Positions 1 to 5,714 are shown, numbered from the stretch's first letter. The stretch is 6,091 nt of DNA from CAZYME01 sp964648115 (GCA_964648115.1 CAZYME010000052.1:1-6091), one strand, 5' to 3'. Made by a program: numbers and translations. Notes: generated by a model not told the origin, from the sequence alone.

Positions 1-392
1 CGACGTTTTTTAGGTGCTTTACAACCGTTATGCGGTATACCAGTAACATCGGTTATTTCAACAATCTTGAATTCCTGCGCAATCAATTCACGTATAGTTG
101 ATTCGCGACCAGGACCAGGACCATGGATTAATACAGCAACAGATTTCATACCATACTCTTTGGCAACGGCACCTGCTCTTTCAGTTGCTATTTGCGCAGC
201 ATACGGAGTACTTTTACGTGAACCTCTGAAACCAGATCCACCTGAAGTCGCCCAGCATAACGCATTACCTTGGCGATCTGTAAACGTCACAATAGTATTA
301 TTAAACGAAGCATGAACATGTACTATACCGTCAGACACTACTCGCTTAACTTTCTTGCGGACTTTTTGTTGCTTTGCCTTACTTATTGCCAT
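1..392 (-). CDS. rpsK: 30S ribosomal protein S11 (3' end just outside the window)
   Basis: The frame runs from ATG 390-392 to the window edge, giving 130 full codons plus two bases (CG, another arginine). E. coli S11 is 129 residues ending KKRRV, so only one or two residues and the stop are missing. S11 lies on the platform of the 30S subunit near the E site and the anti-Shine-Dalgarno end of 16S rRNA. Visible blocks are HVHASFNNTIVTFTDRQGNA (25-44), WATSGGSGFRGSRKSTPYAA (47-66), HGPGPGREST (90-99) and ITDVTGIPHNGCKAPKKR (113-130). The asparagine in PHNG (122) is the position reported as isoaspartate in E. coli S11. AGGA precedes the start by seven bases. The next genes expected are rpsD, rpoA and rplQ. 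Confidence 0.97.
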   Translation of the reverse strand, partial: MAISKAKQQKVRKKVKRVVSDGIVHVHASFNNTIVTFTDRQGNALCWATSGGSGFRGSRKSTPYAAQIATERAGAVAKEYGMKSVAVLIHGPGPGRESTIRELIAQEFKIVEITDVTGIPHNGCKAPKKR

Positions 393-413
393 CTTAATTT
401 CCTACATGAAAAA

Positions 414-770
414 TTAATTATTAGTGCCTTTACGGCGACCTTTACGTGTTCTTGCATTTGTTTTAGTACGCTGCCCACGTAAAGGCAAACCACGTCGGTG
501 TCTTAAACCACGGTAGCAACCCAGATCCATCAGGCGCTTAATATTCATAGTAACAACACGGCGTAAATCACCCTCAACCGTCATCTTAGCGATTTCATTT
601 CTCAATAGCTCTAATTGAGCTTCAGTGAGTTGAGATACTTTAGTAGCCGGGTCAACGTTAATTTGTTGACACAATTTTATTGATGTGGGCCTTCCAATAC
701 CGTAGATCGATGTAAGCGCAATCACAACATGTTTGTTGTCCGCTATGTTAACACCTGCAATACGAGCCAT
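414..770 (-). CDS. rpsM: 30S ribosomal protein S13
   Basis: The product is 118 residues, the same length as E. coli S13. S13 sits at the top of the 30S head, forms intersubunit bridges B1a and B1b (the latter with L5) and reaches the P-site tRNA with its basic tail. Conserved blocks are MARIAGVNIADNKH at the N-terminus, the helical segment ALTSIYGIGRPTS (18-30), VEGDLRRVVTMNIKRLMDLG (65-84) and CYRGLRHRRGLPLRGQRTKT (85-104), followed by the basic NARTRKGRRKGTNN tail. The ATG at 768-770 has GGAG six bases upstream. It opens the alpha operon, in which S4 (rpsD, outside this window) represses translation at this site in E. coli. rpsK follows after 21 bases. Confidence 0.97.
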   Translation of the reverse strand: MARIAGVNIADNKHVVIALTSIYGIGRPTSIKLCQQINVDPATKVSQLTEAQLELLRNEIAKMTVEGDLRRVVTMNIKRLMDLGCYRGLRHRRGLPLRGQRTKTNARTRKGRRKGTNN

Positions 771-793
771 TAATTTCTCCGAACGTTATTTGC

Positions 794-812
794 TCTGCCA
801 GAAAGGGACAGA
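794..812 (-). other. Hairpin upstream of the rpsM ribosome-binding site
   Basis: On transcripts reading through from spc, UCUGUC (807-812) can pair with GGCAGA (794-799), including one G-U pair, around a seven-base loop. No U-run follows, so it is not a terminator. If the predicted promoter is used, transcription would begin inside this element and it would not form. It is much simpler than the E. coli S4-binding pseudoknot. Confidence 0.35.
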
Positions 813-841
813 AGAATACTAGTTTAATCACCTAAAATCAA
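813..841 (-). promoter_or_regulatory. Possible sigma-70 promoter for the alpha operon
   Basis: In the rpmJ-rpsM gap the minus strand carries TTGATT (836-841) and TATTCT (813-818) separated by exactly 17 bases. Each hexamer matches four of six consensus positions. Position fits: in E. coli the alpha operon has its own promoter just upstream of rpsM. Transcription would start near 806, giving a leader of about 36 bases. In AT-rich DNA such matches arise by chance, so this is a moderate prediction. Confidence 0.4.
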
Positions 842-850
842 GTAAGGATT

Positions 851-964
851 TTAACCTTGCCGTTGTTTATGCCGTGCATCTTTACAAATTACCCGTATAG
901 TTCCACTGCGTTTAATCACTTTGCAATTACGGCAGATACGCTTTACTGATGCTCTAACTTTCAT
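851..964 (-). CDS. rpmJ: 50S ribosomal protein L36, zinc-binding (C+) form
   Basis: This 37-residue protein is encoded from ATG 962-964 to TAA 851-853. It begins MKVRASVKRICRNCKVIKRS and ends RHKQRQG, matching the bacterial L36 family across its whole length. The zinc ligands C11, C14, C27 and H32 are all present, so this is the zinc-type L36. L36 is the smallest large-subunit protein and stabilises 23S rRNA structure near the factor-binding region. GGAG lies six bases before the ATG. It is the last gene of the spc operon in E. coli, between secY and the alpha operon, and it has the same place here: 52 bases after secY and 80 before rpsM. Confidence 0.97.
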   Translation of the reverse strand: MKVRASVKRICRNCKVIKRSGTIRVICKDARHKQRQG

Positions 965-986
965 TCCTAACTCCAATAATAATCAT

Positions 987-1010
987 GAGGGGCGCCTTGT
1001 AAGGCAACTC
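987..1010 (-). other. Small hairpin in the secY-rpmJ gap
   Basis: The 52-base gap after secY contains the perfect inverted repeat GCCTT-AC-AAGGC (994-1005), which could be closed further by GAG/CTC (1008-1010 with 987-989) across an asymmetric internal loop. There is no run of T after it on the minus strand, so it does not look like an intrinsic terminator. It could affect mRNA processing or stability between secY and rpmJ, or be chance. Confidence 0.4.
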
Positions 1011-1016
1011 CTGCAA

Positions 1017-2351
1017 TCACAATAAACCGGGCAATTTAGTCCCTTTAAAATTGGCTTTTTTCATTAACGAATCATATTGCTGCGTCATCATATGGGCTTG
1101 TATTTGTGCTACAAAATCCATAATTACAACAACAATAATGAGCAATGATGTGCCACCAAAATAAAACGGAACGTGCCACGTATACATCATTATCTGTGGC
1201 AGCAAGCAGACTAGAACCAAGTAGATTGCACCTACAAGAGTCAAGCGTGTCATTACCGTATCAATATAACGTGAAGTTTGCTCTCCGGGTCTTATCCCAG
1301 GGATATACGCACCAGATTTCTTCAAATTATCAGCCGTGTCCTTTGGATTAAAGACAAGGGCCGTGTAAAAAAATGCAAAAAATAAGATTGCTACAGCATA
1401 TACAATCAAATATAAAGGCTGCCCTGGGGACAAAGCCATGCCAATATCCGCTAGCCAATCCATTCCCTTACCATGTGCAAAAAATTGCGCCAAAGTCGCA
1501 GGCAACAATATAATGCTTGATGCAAATATAGGCGGGATAACACCCGACATATTAATTTTTAGTGGCAAATGGCTGGTCTGTGCTGCATATACTTTTCTTC
1601 CCTGCGTTCTCTGCGCGTAATTTACGCGAATACGCCGTTGGCCCCTCTCCATGAATACAACAAAACCAGTAACCACCACTACAATTATTGCTATTAACAG
1701 CATAGTCAATGCTTGCATCTGCCCTTCTTTAACCTGTTGAAAAACAGAAGCTATAGCATTGGGCATACTCGAAACAATTCCTGAAAATATGATAAGAGAT
1801 ATACCATTACCTATGCCTTTTTCAGTAATCTGCTCACCTAACCACATTAAAAACATGGTTCCAGTAACTAATGTCACTACTGCTGTAAAATAAAACGCCA
1901 TATCTGGCTGTAGGGCTATCTGCTGCCCAGCTAACCATCTAGCCATCCCTAAAGATTGAAAGATTGATAACAGCAGTGTGAGATATCGCGTATATTGATT
2001 TATCTTACGCCGACCTGACTCACCCTCTTTTTTTAATTCTTCTAACGATGGGACCACTACAGTAAACAGTTGAATCATAATGGATGCCGATATATATGGC
2101 ATGATCCCGATTGCAAACACGGTTACTCGTGACAAAGCACCACCAGAAAACATATTAAATAGGCCAAATATAGTATTCTGCTGATCGTTAAAAAAGTTCG
2201 CTAATTTCTGCGGATCTAGACCAGGTACAGGTATGTGCGCACCCAACCGGTATATTAAAATTCCGATAACAACAAACATCAGCCTTGATTTTAACTCAGC
2301 CAATCCATTTTTAGACTGGCCTGCTAGTTGTTTCTGGTTTTTAATGGTCAC
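1017..2351 (-). CDS. secY: Protein translocase channel subunit SecY
   Basis: The product is 444 residues (E. coli 443), a full-length pore subunit of the inner-membrane SecYEG translocon. About ten hydrophobic segments can be placed, near residues 23-40, 73-98, 120-140, 151-172, 181-203, 213-235, 270-292, 310-334, 370-389 and 396-417. The plug region follows FGLFNMFSGGAL (62-73). The cytoplasmic loop that contacts SecA and the ribosome carries the conserved GIRPGEQT (352-359), with the arginine at 354 corresponding to the essential E. coli R357. VPFYFGGTSLLI (394-405) and KKANFKG (431-437) are family hallmarks. The start is GTG (2349-2351), overlapping the rplO TGA as GTGA, with only a poor ribosome-binding site, so translation is probably coupled to rplO. 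The last residues (GTKLPGLL) differ from the E. coli tail. Confidence 0.97.
   Translation of the reverse strand: MTIKNQKQLAGQSKNGLAELKSRLMFVVIGILIYRLGAHIPVPGLDPQKLANFFNDQQNTIFGLFNMFSGGALSRVTVFAIGIMPYISASIMIQLFTVVVPSLEELKKEGESGRRKINQYTRYLTLLLSIFQSLGMARWLAGQQIALQPDMAFYFTAVVTLVTGTMFLMWLGEQITEKGIGNGISLIIFSGIVSSMPNAIASVFQQVKEGQMQALTMLLIAIIVVVVTGFVVFMERGQRRIRVNYAQRTQGRKVYAAQTSHLPLKINMSGVIPPIFASSIILLPATLAQFFAHGKGMDWLADIGMALSPGQPLYLIVYAVAILFFAFFYTALVFNPKDTADNLKKSGAYIPGIRPGEQTSRYIDTVMTRLTLVGAIYLVLVCLLPQIMMYTWHVPFYFGGTSLLIIVVVIMDFVAQIQAHMMTQQYDSLMKKANFKGTKLPGLL
2348..2351 (-). other. GTGA stop-start overlap of rplO and secY
   Basis: The secY GTG (2349-2351) and the rplO TGA (2348-2350) share bases. 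The sequence ahead has no strong Shine-Dalgarno at normal spacing; GGTGG is about twelve bases away. Reinitiation by ribosomes leaving rplO is the likely route. This would tie SecY output to L15 translation. Confidence 0.7.
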
Positions 2352-2782
2352 GCTTCTATGCTTCCACCAAGATCTTCAATAACTTTGCGTGCACCTTTAG
2401 TCAAACGCAAACCTTTCAGCTTCACTGCTTTAGTGAGCTCACCAGAAAGAATAACTTTCACTTCACGGATAGCATTGCTAATTAATCCTGCCTTTCTTAA
2501 GACATGAATATCAATAACATCAGCTTTAAGTTTTGCTAATTCGCTTAAATTTACTTCATCAATAGTCTTTGAAACACGTGATTTAAAACCCATTTTAGGT
2601 AATCGACGTTGGATAGGCATTTGACCGCCTTCAAAGTTGATTTTATGGTATCCACCAGCTCGTGCTTTTTGACCTTTGTGACCTTTACCACTTGTTTTTC
2701 CAAGACCTGAACCAATACCACGTCCTAAGCGTCTTCTACTTGGCTTGGAGCCAGGATCAGGTGACAGTGTATTCAAATTCAT
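2348..2782 (-). CDS. rplO: 50S ribosomal protein L15
   Basis: From the chosen ATG the product is 144 residues, the same length as E. coli L15. L15 is a late-assembly protein threading a long basic N-terminal arm into 23S rRNA. The arm is clear: NTLSPDPGSKPSRRRLGRGI, then GSGLGKTSGKGHKGQKARAG, then the FEGGQMPIQRRLPKMGF block. The globular end carries LRLTKGARKVIEDLGGSIEA. An in-frame GTG three codons upstream (2789-2791) lies inside the probable ribosome-binding site, whereas ATG 2780-2782 has GAGGAG eight bases ahead and gives the family N-terminus MNLNTLSP. The start overlaps the rpmD stop by one base, and the TGA stop overlaps the GTG start of secY by four. Confidence 0.96.
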   Translation of the reverse strand: MNLNTLSPDPGSKPSRRRLGRGIGSGLGKTSGKGHKGQKARAGGYHKINFEGGQMPIQRRLPKMGFKSRVSKTIDEVNLSELAKLKADVIDIHVLRKAGLISNAIREVKVILSGELTKAVKLKGLRLTKGARKVIEDLGGSIEA

Positions 2783-2967
2783 TATGCACACTCCTCGACG
2801 TTCACCAAATAGTAAATTGTATTAACCAATCCACGAATCGATGGTGTATCTTGATGAACAACTTCGCAATTTATTTTCCTTAGCCCTAATTGCTTTGCAA
2901 TTTGGATATGCTTAGGAATACGTCCGATAAGACTTTTAACTAACTTAATTTTAATTTTGTTGTCCAT
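2782..2967 (-). CDS. rpmD: 50S ribosomal protein L30
   Basis: The product is 61 residues, close to the 59 of E. coli L30. L30 is a small peripheral large-subunit protein contacting 23S rRNA domain II. The family pattern is visible: a beta strand KIKIKLVKSLIGR at 4-16, then PKHIQIAKQLGLRKIN, a conserved D-T-P-S-I-R-G segment at 40-46, and a final strand YYLVNVEE. The ATG at 2965-2967 lies two bases after the rpsE stop, with only a weak GGCGGA before it, so initiation probably depends on ribosomes arriving from rpsE. Its TAA stop shares one base with the rplO ATG (TAATG). Confidence 0.94.
   Translation of the reverse strand: MDNKIKIKLVKSLIGRIPKHIQIAKQLGLRKINCEVVHQDTPSIRGLVNTIYYLVNVEECA
2791..2796 (-). 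promoter_or_regulatory. Shine-Dalgarno site that decides the rplO start
   Basis: GAGGAG on the minus strand lies within the last codons of rpmD, eight bases before ATG 2780-2782. The alternative in-frame GTG at 2789-2791 overlaps this site and cannot use it, so the 144-residue protein is preferred. Confidence 0.75.
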
Positions 2968-2969
2968 TA

Positions 2970-3476
2970 TTATTCCGCCATTACTTCTGCAACTGTCTTA
3001 CCACGCTTAGCAGCTACGTAATCAGGTGTACCAATGTTCGTAAGCGCTCCAATTGTTGCGCGAACAATGTTACTTGGGTTAGTGGAACCAATGCTCTTAG
3101 CTAAAATATTGTGCACGCCCAGTACCTCTAACACAGCTCTCATAGCACCACCCGCGATGATCCCTGTACCATCACTCGCTGGTTTCATGAATACTTTAGA
3201 CGCACCATAATTCCAAGAGATTTCATGGTGAATCGTATGGCCTGCAAGTGGAACATAAGTCATGTTCTTTCGTGCTTGATCCATTGCTTTCTGAATCGCA
3301 ATTGGAACTTCACGCGCTTTTCCGCGGCCAAAACCAACCTTGCCTTTACCATCTCCAACTACTACAAGCACAGCAAACCCGAAAACACGTCCACCTTTAA
3401 CTACTTTTGCAGTTCGAGTAACAGACACCAATTTTTCTTGATACCCGTCAGTTTTTGTTGAATCATCAAATGACAT
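2970..3476 (-). CDS. rpsE: 30S ribosomal protein S5
   Basis: The product is 168 residues (E. coli 167). S5 stands at the mRNA entry channel with S3 and S4, where it affects translational fidelity and mRNA unwinding. The N-terminal double-stranded-RNA-binding-like domain spans about residues 14-80, including VVKGGRVFGFAVLVVVGDGK and GFGRGKAREVP. The C-terminal domain follows (SDGTGIIAGGAMRAVLEVLG, residues 101-120). The loop VKGGR (26-30), where E. coli spectinomycin-resistance changes fall, looks like wild type, so nothing here suggests resistance through S5. The ATG at 3474-3476 has AAGGAA five bases upstream. The stop is two bases before the rpmD ATG, suggesting coupled translation. Confidence 0.97.
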   Translation of the reverse strand: MSFDDSTKTDGYQEKLVSVTRTAKVVKGGRVFGFAVLVVVGDGKGKVGFGRGKAREVPIAIQKAMDQARKNMTYVPLAGHTIHHEISWNYGASKVFMKPASDGTGIIAGGAMRAVLEVLGVHNILAKSIGSTNPSNIVRATIGALTNIGTPDYVAAKRGKTVAEVMAE

Positions 3477-3485
3477 AACCGTTCC

Positions 3486-3842
3486 TTAAAAATTCAAGCC
3501 AGCTTCGCGGGCGCCATCAGCCAACGCTTTAACTCGGCCATGGTATTTATAACCAGCTCTATCGAAAGCTACATCACAAAGATCTTTTTCCTTGGCACGC
3601 TTCGCTAACAGTTTTCCAACTTGTTGTGCTTGCTCACATTTATTCCCTTTTAAAGAGGCTTTCAGCTCTTTATCAAGTGTCGATGCAGAAGCTATAACCT
3701 GATCACCTTGATCACCAGGTACAATAATCTGCGAGTAAATATGAACACCACTACGATATACGGTCAATCGAGCACGCTTTGATTGACGAATAATCGCTTT
3801 TGTTTTTAAACCACGTCGATTTCGGGATTGCTGCTTATTCAT
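3486..3842 (-). CDS. rplR: 50S ribosomal protein L18
   Basis: The product is 118 residues (E. coli 117). L18 binds 5S rRNA together with L5 and helps dock it in the central protuberance. The N-terminus is strongly basic (NKQQSRNRRGLKTKAIIRQS), as expected for the 5S rRNA-binding arm. The core contains LTVYRSGVHIYSQII and ASASTLDKEL, and the C-terminus carries the highly conserved FDRAGYKYHGRVKALADGAR block ending GLNF. The ATG at 3840-3842 has AAGGTG six bases upstream, overlapping the rplF stop, so ribosomes finishing rplF could restart here. The next gene, rpsE, begins after a nine-base gap. Confidence 0.97.
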   Translation of the reverse strand: MNKQQSRNRRGLKTKAIIRQSKRARLTVYRSGVHIYSQIIVPGDQGDQVIASASTLDKELKASLKGNKCEQAQQVGKLLAKRAKEKDLCDVAFDRAGYKYHGRVKALADGAREAGLNF

Positions 3843-3852
3843 ATTCTACACC

Positions 3853-4395
3853 TTATTTCTTTTTGGCTTCTTTTCGGACAATAGCTTCACCAGCATATTT
3901 AACCCCTTTTCCTTTGTAAGGCTCTGGAGGTCTAAATGCACGAATTTCTGATGCAACTTGCCCAATTAATTGTTTGTCGATTCCCTTTAGTATAATCGTT
4001 GTATTATTAGGTGTTTCAACAATAACACTTTCAGGCAAATCGTATTCAATTGTATGCGAAAAACCCAAAGATAAAGAAACTGACTTGCCTTTGGCTTGAG
4101 CTCTATATCCAACCCCAACCAATTCTAGGGTGATACTAAAGCCCTCTGTCACACCTCGAACCATGTTTTGCACCAAGGCCCTGGCTGTACCAGCTTGTGC
4201 CCAAGCATTTGGATCATTCGATGCAGGCTTAAAAATGACTTGATTGGCATTTTTATCGCACATGCTAACGCTGACCAGTTTATTGCAATGCTGTGTTAAC
4301 GTTCCTTTTGGCCCTTTTACAGTTACTGCTTCTTTGCCAATTGATAACTCAACATTAGCTGGCAGTATTATTGGGGCCTTAGCTACTCTAGACAT
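3853..4395 (-). CDS. rplF: 50S ribosomal protein L6
   Basis: The protein is 180 residues (E. coli 177). L6 sits at the base of the L7/L12 stalk near the sarcin-ricin loop and the factor-binding site, contacting domain VI of 23S rRNA. The two tandem L6 folds are visible: the first around residues 1-82 (MSRVAKAPI to ALVQNMVRGV), the second around 83-175 (GFSITLELVGVGYRAQ onward). The bacterial L6 signature RPPEPYKGKGVKY is at residues 155-167, followed by a basic EAKKK tail. The ATG at 4393-4395 has AGAGGA five bases upstream. The rplF stop codon region doubles as the start of the rplR ribosome-binding site (TAAGGTG). Identification is secure. Confidence 0.97.
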   Translation of the reverse strand: MSRVAKAPIILPANVELSIGKEAVTVKGPKGTLTQHCNKLVSVSMCDKNANQVIFKPASNDPNAWAQAGTARALVQNMVRGVTEGFSITLELVGVGYRAQAKGKSVSLSLGFSHTIEYDLPESVIVETPNNTTIILKGIDKQLIGQVASEIRAFRPPEPYKGKGVKYAGEAIVRKEAKKK

Positions 4396-4412
4396 ATCTA
4401 TCCTCTTTCGTA

Positions 4413-4808
4413 TTACGCGACTTCACAAATAACTTCACCACCAACACCATCTGCTCTAGCTTTAACATGTGTCATTACGCCTCTAGATGTAGAAAGAATC
4501 GCAACGCCAAATCCGGGAACAGAGCCTAAATCTTTTGCTGATTTATAAACGCGCAGACCTGGTCGGCTAATCCGTTTTATTTTCTCTATTACGGGGCGGC
4601 CATGGTAATATTTAAGGCCTAAAGTAATAGTTTTCAAATTATTATCCAAAGCTTCTACGGAATAATCAGAAATGTAGCCTTCTTCTTTCAGTACTCTGGC
4701 AATTTCTTCTTTCAAAATTGATGAAGTTAGTTTTACCTGCTGATGTTGTGCCTGTTGGCCATTTCGGATTCTAGTTAACATATCAGCAACTGGATCTTGC
4801 ATACTCAC
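4413..4808 (-). CDS. rpsH: 30S ribosomal protein S8
   Basis: The product is 131 residues (E. coli 130). S8 is a primary 16S rRNA binder in the central domain and, in E. coli, the translational repressor of the spc operon. The N-terminus MSMQDPVADMLTRIRNGQ matches the family closely. The C-terminal rRNA-binding signature STSRGVMT is at residues 106-113, followed by a GVGGEVICEVA ending. The start codon is GTG at 4806-4808: GGAG at 4816-4819 stands seven bases away and the full MSMQDP N-terminus is kept. The ATG two codons later is possible but would have a 13-base spacer. It ends 17 bases before rplF. Autoregulation by S8 is plausible by analogy only. Confidence 0.97.
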   Translation of the reverse strand: MSMQDPVADMLTRIRNGQQAQHQQVKLTSSILKEEIARVLKEEGYISDYSVEALDNNLKTITLGLKYYHGRPVIEKIKRISRPGLRVYKSAKDLGSVPGFGVAILSTSRGVMTHVKARADGVGGEVICEVA

Positions 4809-4815
4809 AGTCGTT

Positions 4816-4819
4816 CTCC
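4816..4819 (-). promoter_or_regulatory. Shine-Dalgarno site favouring the GTG start of rpsH
   Basis: GGAG on the minus strand stands seven bases before GTG 4806-4808 and thirteen before ATG 4800-4802. The spacing favours GTG, as does the conserved MSMQDP N-terminus of S8. Confidence 0.7.
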
Positions 4820-4833
4820 AATGAATAAAGGTT

Positions 4834-5136
4834 TTACCAGCTGGACTTTCTGCCGCCAGTGACGTTGCCGGTCATTAATTGCTGTCGCAAGCAAATCCTG
4901 CACAGTCCAAATTTTCGATACACTGCATGCACTCTGCCACACTGTTGGCAGCGAGTACTATGCCGAACAGGGTTCGAATTAACTGGCAATTTTGCCAATT
5001 TGGCCTGAGTTTCCATAATCACGTCAAAATCAGTCGATGATTTAATGGTTTCTTTAAGCTCAGCTCGTCGAGATCTATATTTTTCGACAAGAAGACCTTT
5101 TTTAAGTTCACGTGCACGCATCGATTTTTTAGCCAC
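4834..5136 (-). CDS. rpsN: 30S ribosomal protein S14, full-length form with four-cysteine zinc motif
   Basis: The product is 100 residues, the length of the long S14 form (E. coli 101), with its N-terminal part starting MAKKSMRARELKK. S14 binds the 3' major domain in the 30S head, next to S3 and S10. The C-terminal half contains C63-x2-C66 and C79-x2-C82 around GRVHAVYRKFGL, the zinc-ribbon pattern typical of the short 61-residue S14 type. E. coli and most long S14 proteins lack these cysteines. So the protein joins a long-form N-terminal extension to a zinc-binding core. From memory, Legionella S14 looks the same. The start codon is GTG (5134-5136), supported by AAGGG seven bases upstream and by the family N-terminus. 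The gene lies 13 bases after rplE and 25 before rpsH. Confidence 0.96.
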   Translation of the reverse strand: MAKKSMRARELKKGLLVEKYRSRRAELKETIKSSTDFDVIMETQAKLAKLPVNSNPVRHSTRCQQCGRVHAVYRKFGLCRICLRQQLMTGNVTGGRKSSW

Positions 5137-5143
5137 AGTTATA

Positions 5144-5148
5144 CCCTT
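5144..5148 (-). promoter_or_regulatory. Shine-Dalgarno site supporting the GTG start of rpsN
   Basis: AAGGG on the minus strand lies seven bases before the GTG at 5134-5136, in the 13-base gap after the rplE stop. The next in-frame ATG (codon 6) would remove the conserved MAKKS N-terminus and lies much too far from this site. Confidence 0.7.
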
Positions 5149-5149
5149 G

Positions 5150-5701
5150 TTATTTTCTGTCTCTATCTTTTAATGGAAGGTTAAACGCTTCTAACAAAGC
5201 CTTCGCTTCCTCATTTGTTTTTGCACTGGTTGTTATGCAAATATCCATACCACGAATCACATCAATCTTATCGAAATCGATTTCAGGAAAAACGATTTGT
5301 TCATGAATACCCATGCTGTAGTTACCAGTACCATCAAACGACTTTGGATTTAAACCTCGGAAGTCGCGAACTCGTGGAAGCGTAATAGTAACTAGCCTAT
5401 CCAAGAATTCATACATACGATCTTTACGTAATGTAACTTTACAGCCTATTGGCCATTCTTCGCGAATTTTAAAACCAGCGATTGATTTTTTTGCCAGTGT
5501 AACGACCGGCTTTTGGCCAGCTATACGCGACATATCTTCAAGCGCAAAATTCATAACTTTCTTGTCACCGACAGCCTCTCCAACACCCATGTTAATGGTA
5601 ATTTTTTGGATTTTCGGTACTTGCATGACGCTTTTGTAAGCAAACCGCTTCATCATGAGTTCGACGACGTCTTTTTTATAAAATTCTTTAAGTCTAGCCA
5701 T
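5150..5701 (-). CDS. rplE: 50S ribosomal protein L5
   Basis: The protein is 183 residues from the chosen start, against 179 in E. coli. L5 binds 5S rRNA with L18 in the central protuberance and contacts S13 in the small subunit. Diagnostic blocks are SVMQVPKIQKITINMGVGEA (residues 24-43), AGQKPVVTLAKKSIAGFKIR (61-80), PIGCKVTLR (84-92) and the RDFRGLNPKSFDGTGNYSMG region (112-131). The frame stays open to a GTG at 5710, with another ATG at 5707. The ATG at 5699-5701 gives the family N-terminus MARLKEFYK, and AGGTG at 5708-5712 stands six bases before it, so this start is preferred. A short charged tail (LKDRDRK) extends past the E. coli end. In E. coli the S8 protein represses this operon at the start of rplE; I could not recognise an equivalent hairpin here. 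Confidence 0.97.
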   Translation of the reverse strand: MARLKEFYKKDVVELMMKRFAYKSVMQVPKIQKITINMGVGEAVGDKKVMNFALEDMSRIAGQKPVVTLAKKSIAGFKIREEWPIGCKVTLRKDRMYEFLDRLVTITLPRVRDFRGLNPKSFDGTGNYSMGIHEQIVFPEIDFDKIDVIRGMDICITTSAKTNEEAKALLEAFNLPLKDRDRK

Positions 5702-5707
5702 TTCCAT

Positions 5708-5712
5708 CACCT
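5708..5712 (-). promoter_or_regulatory. Shine-Dalgarno site that decides the rplE start
   Basis: AGGTG on the minus strand lies six bases before the ATG at 5699-5701. It abuts or overlaps the two upstream in-frame candidates (ATG at 5705-5707, GTG at 5708-5710), so neither of those could use it. This supports the shorter protein beginning MARLKEFYK. Confidence 0.75.
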
Positions 5713-5714
5713 AA

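Noticed and set aside
67..482. Two overlapping plus-strand open frames of 82 and 70 codons opposite rpsK and rpsM
   Set aside because: They lie antisense to complete, highly conserved ribosomal-protein genes, have no recognisable family similarity, and are best explained as shadows of the minus-strand coding. The other plus-strand frames (near 1145, 1438, 2662, 3225, 4244 and 5513) fail for the same reason.
987..1010. Rho-independent terminator after secY
   Set aside because: The hairpin is short and is not followed by a T-run on the minus strand. The sequence after it is mixed and leads into the rpmJ ribosome-binding site.
2783..2791. L15 starting at GTG 2789-2791 with three extra residues
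   Set aside because: This GTG is within the GAGGAG ribosome-binding site itself. The ATG at 2780-2782 gives the usual 144-residue L15.
5702..5710. Longer L5 beginning MMEM from GTG 5708-5710 or ATG 5705-5707
   Set aside because: The Shine-Dalgarno AGGTG overlaps or touches these codons, and the family N-terminus matches the ATG at 5699-5701.
5640..5714. S8 repressor-binding hairpin at the start of rplE, as in E. coli
   Set aside because: The E. coli site depends on a hairpin early in rplE resembling 16S helix 21. I could not form a comparable bulged stem in the corresponding bases here, so I do not annotate it. A structure-based search could still find a diverged version.
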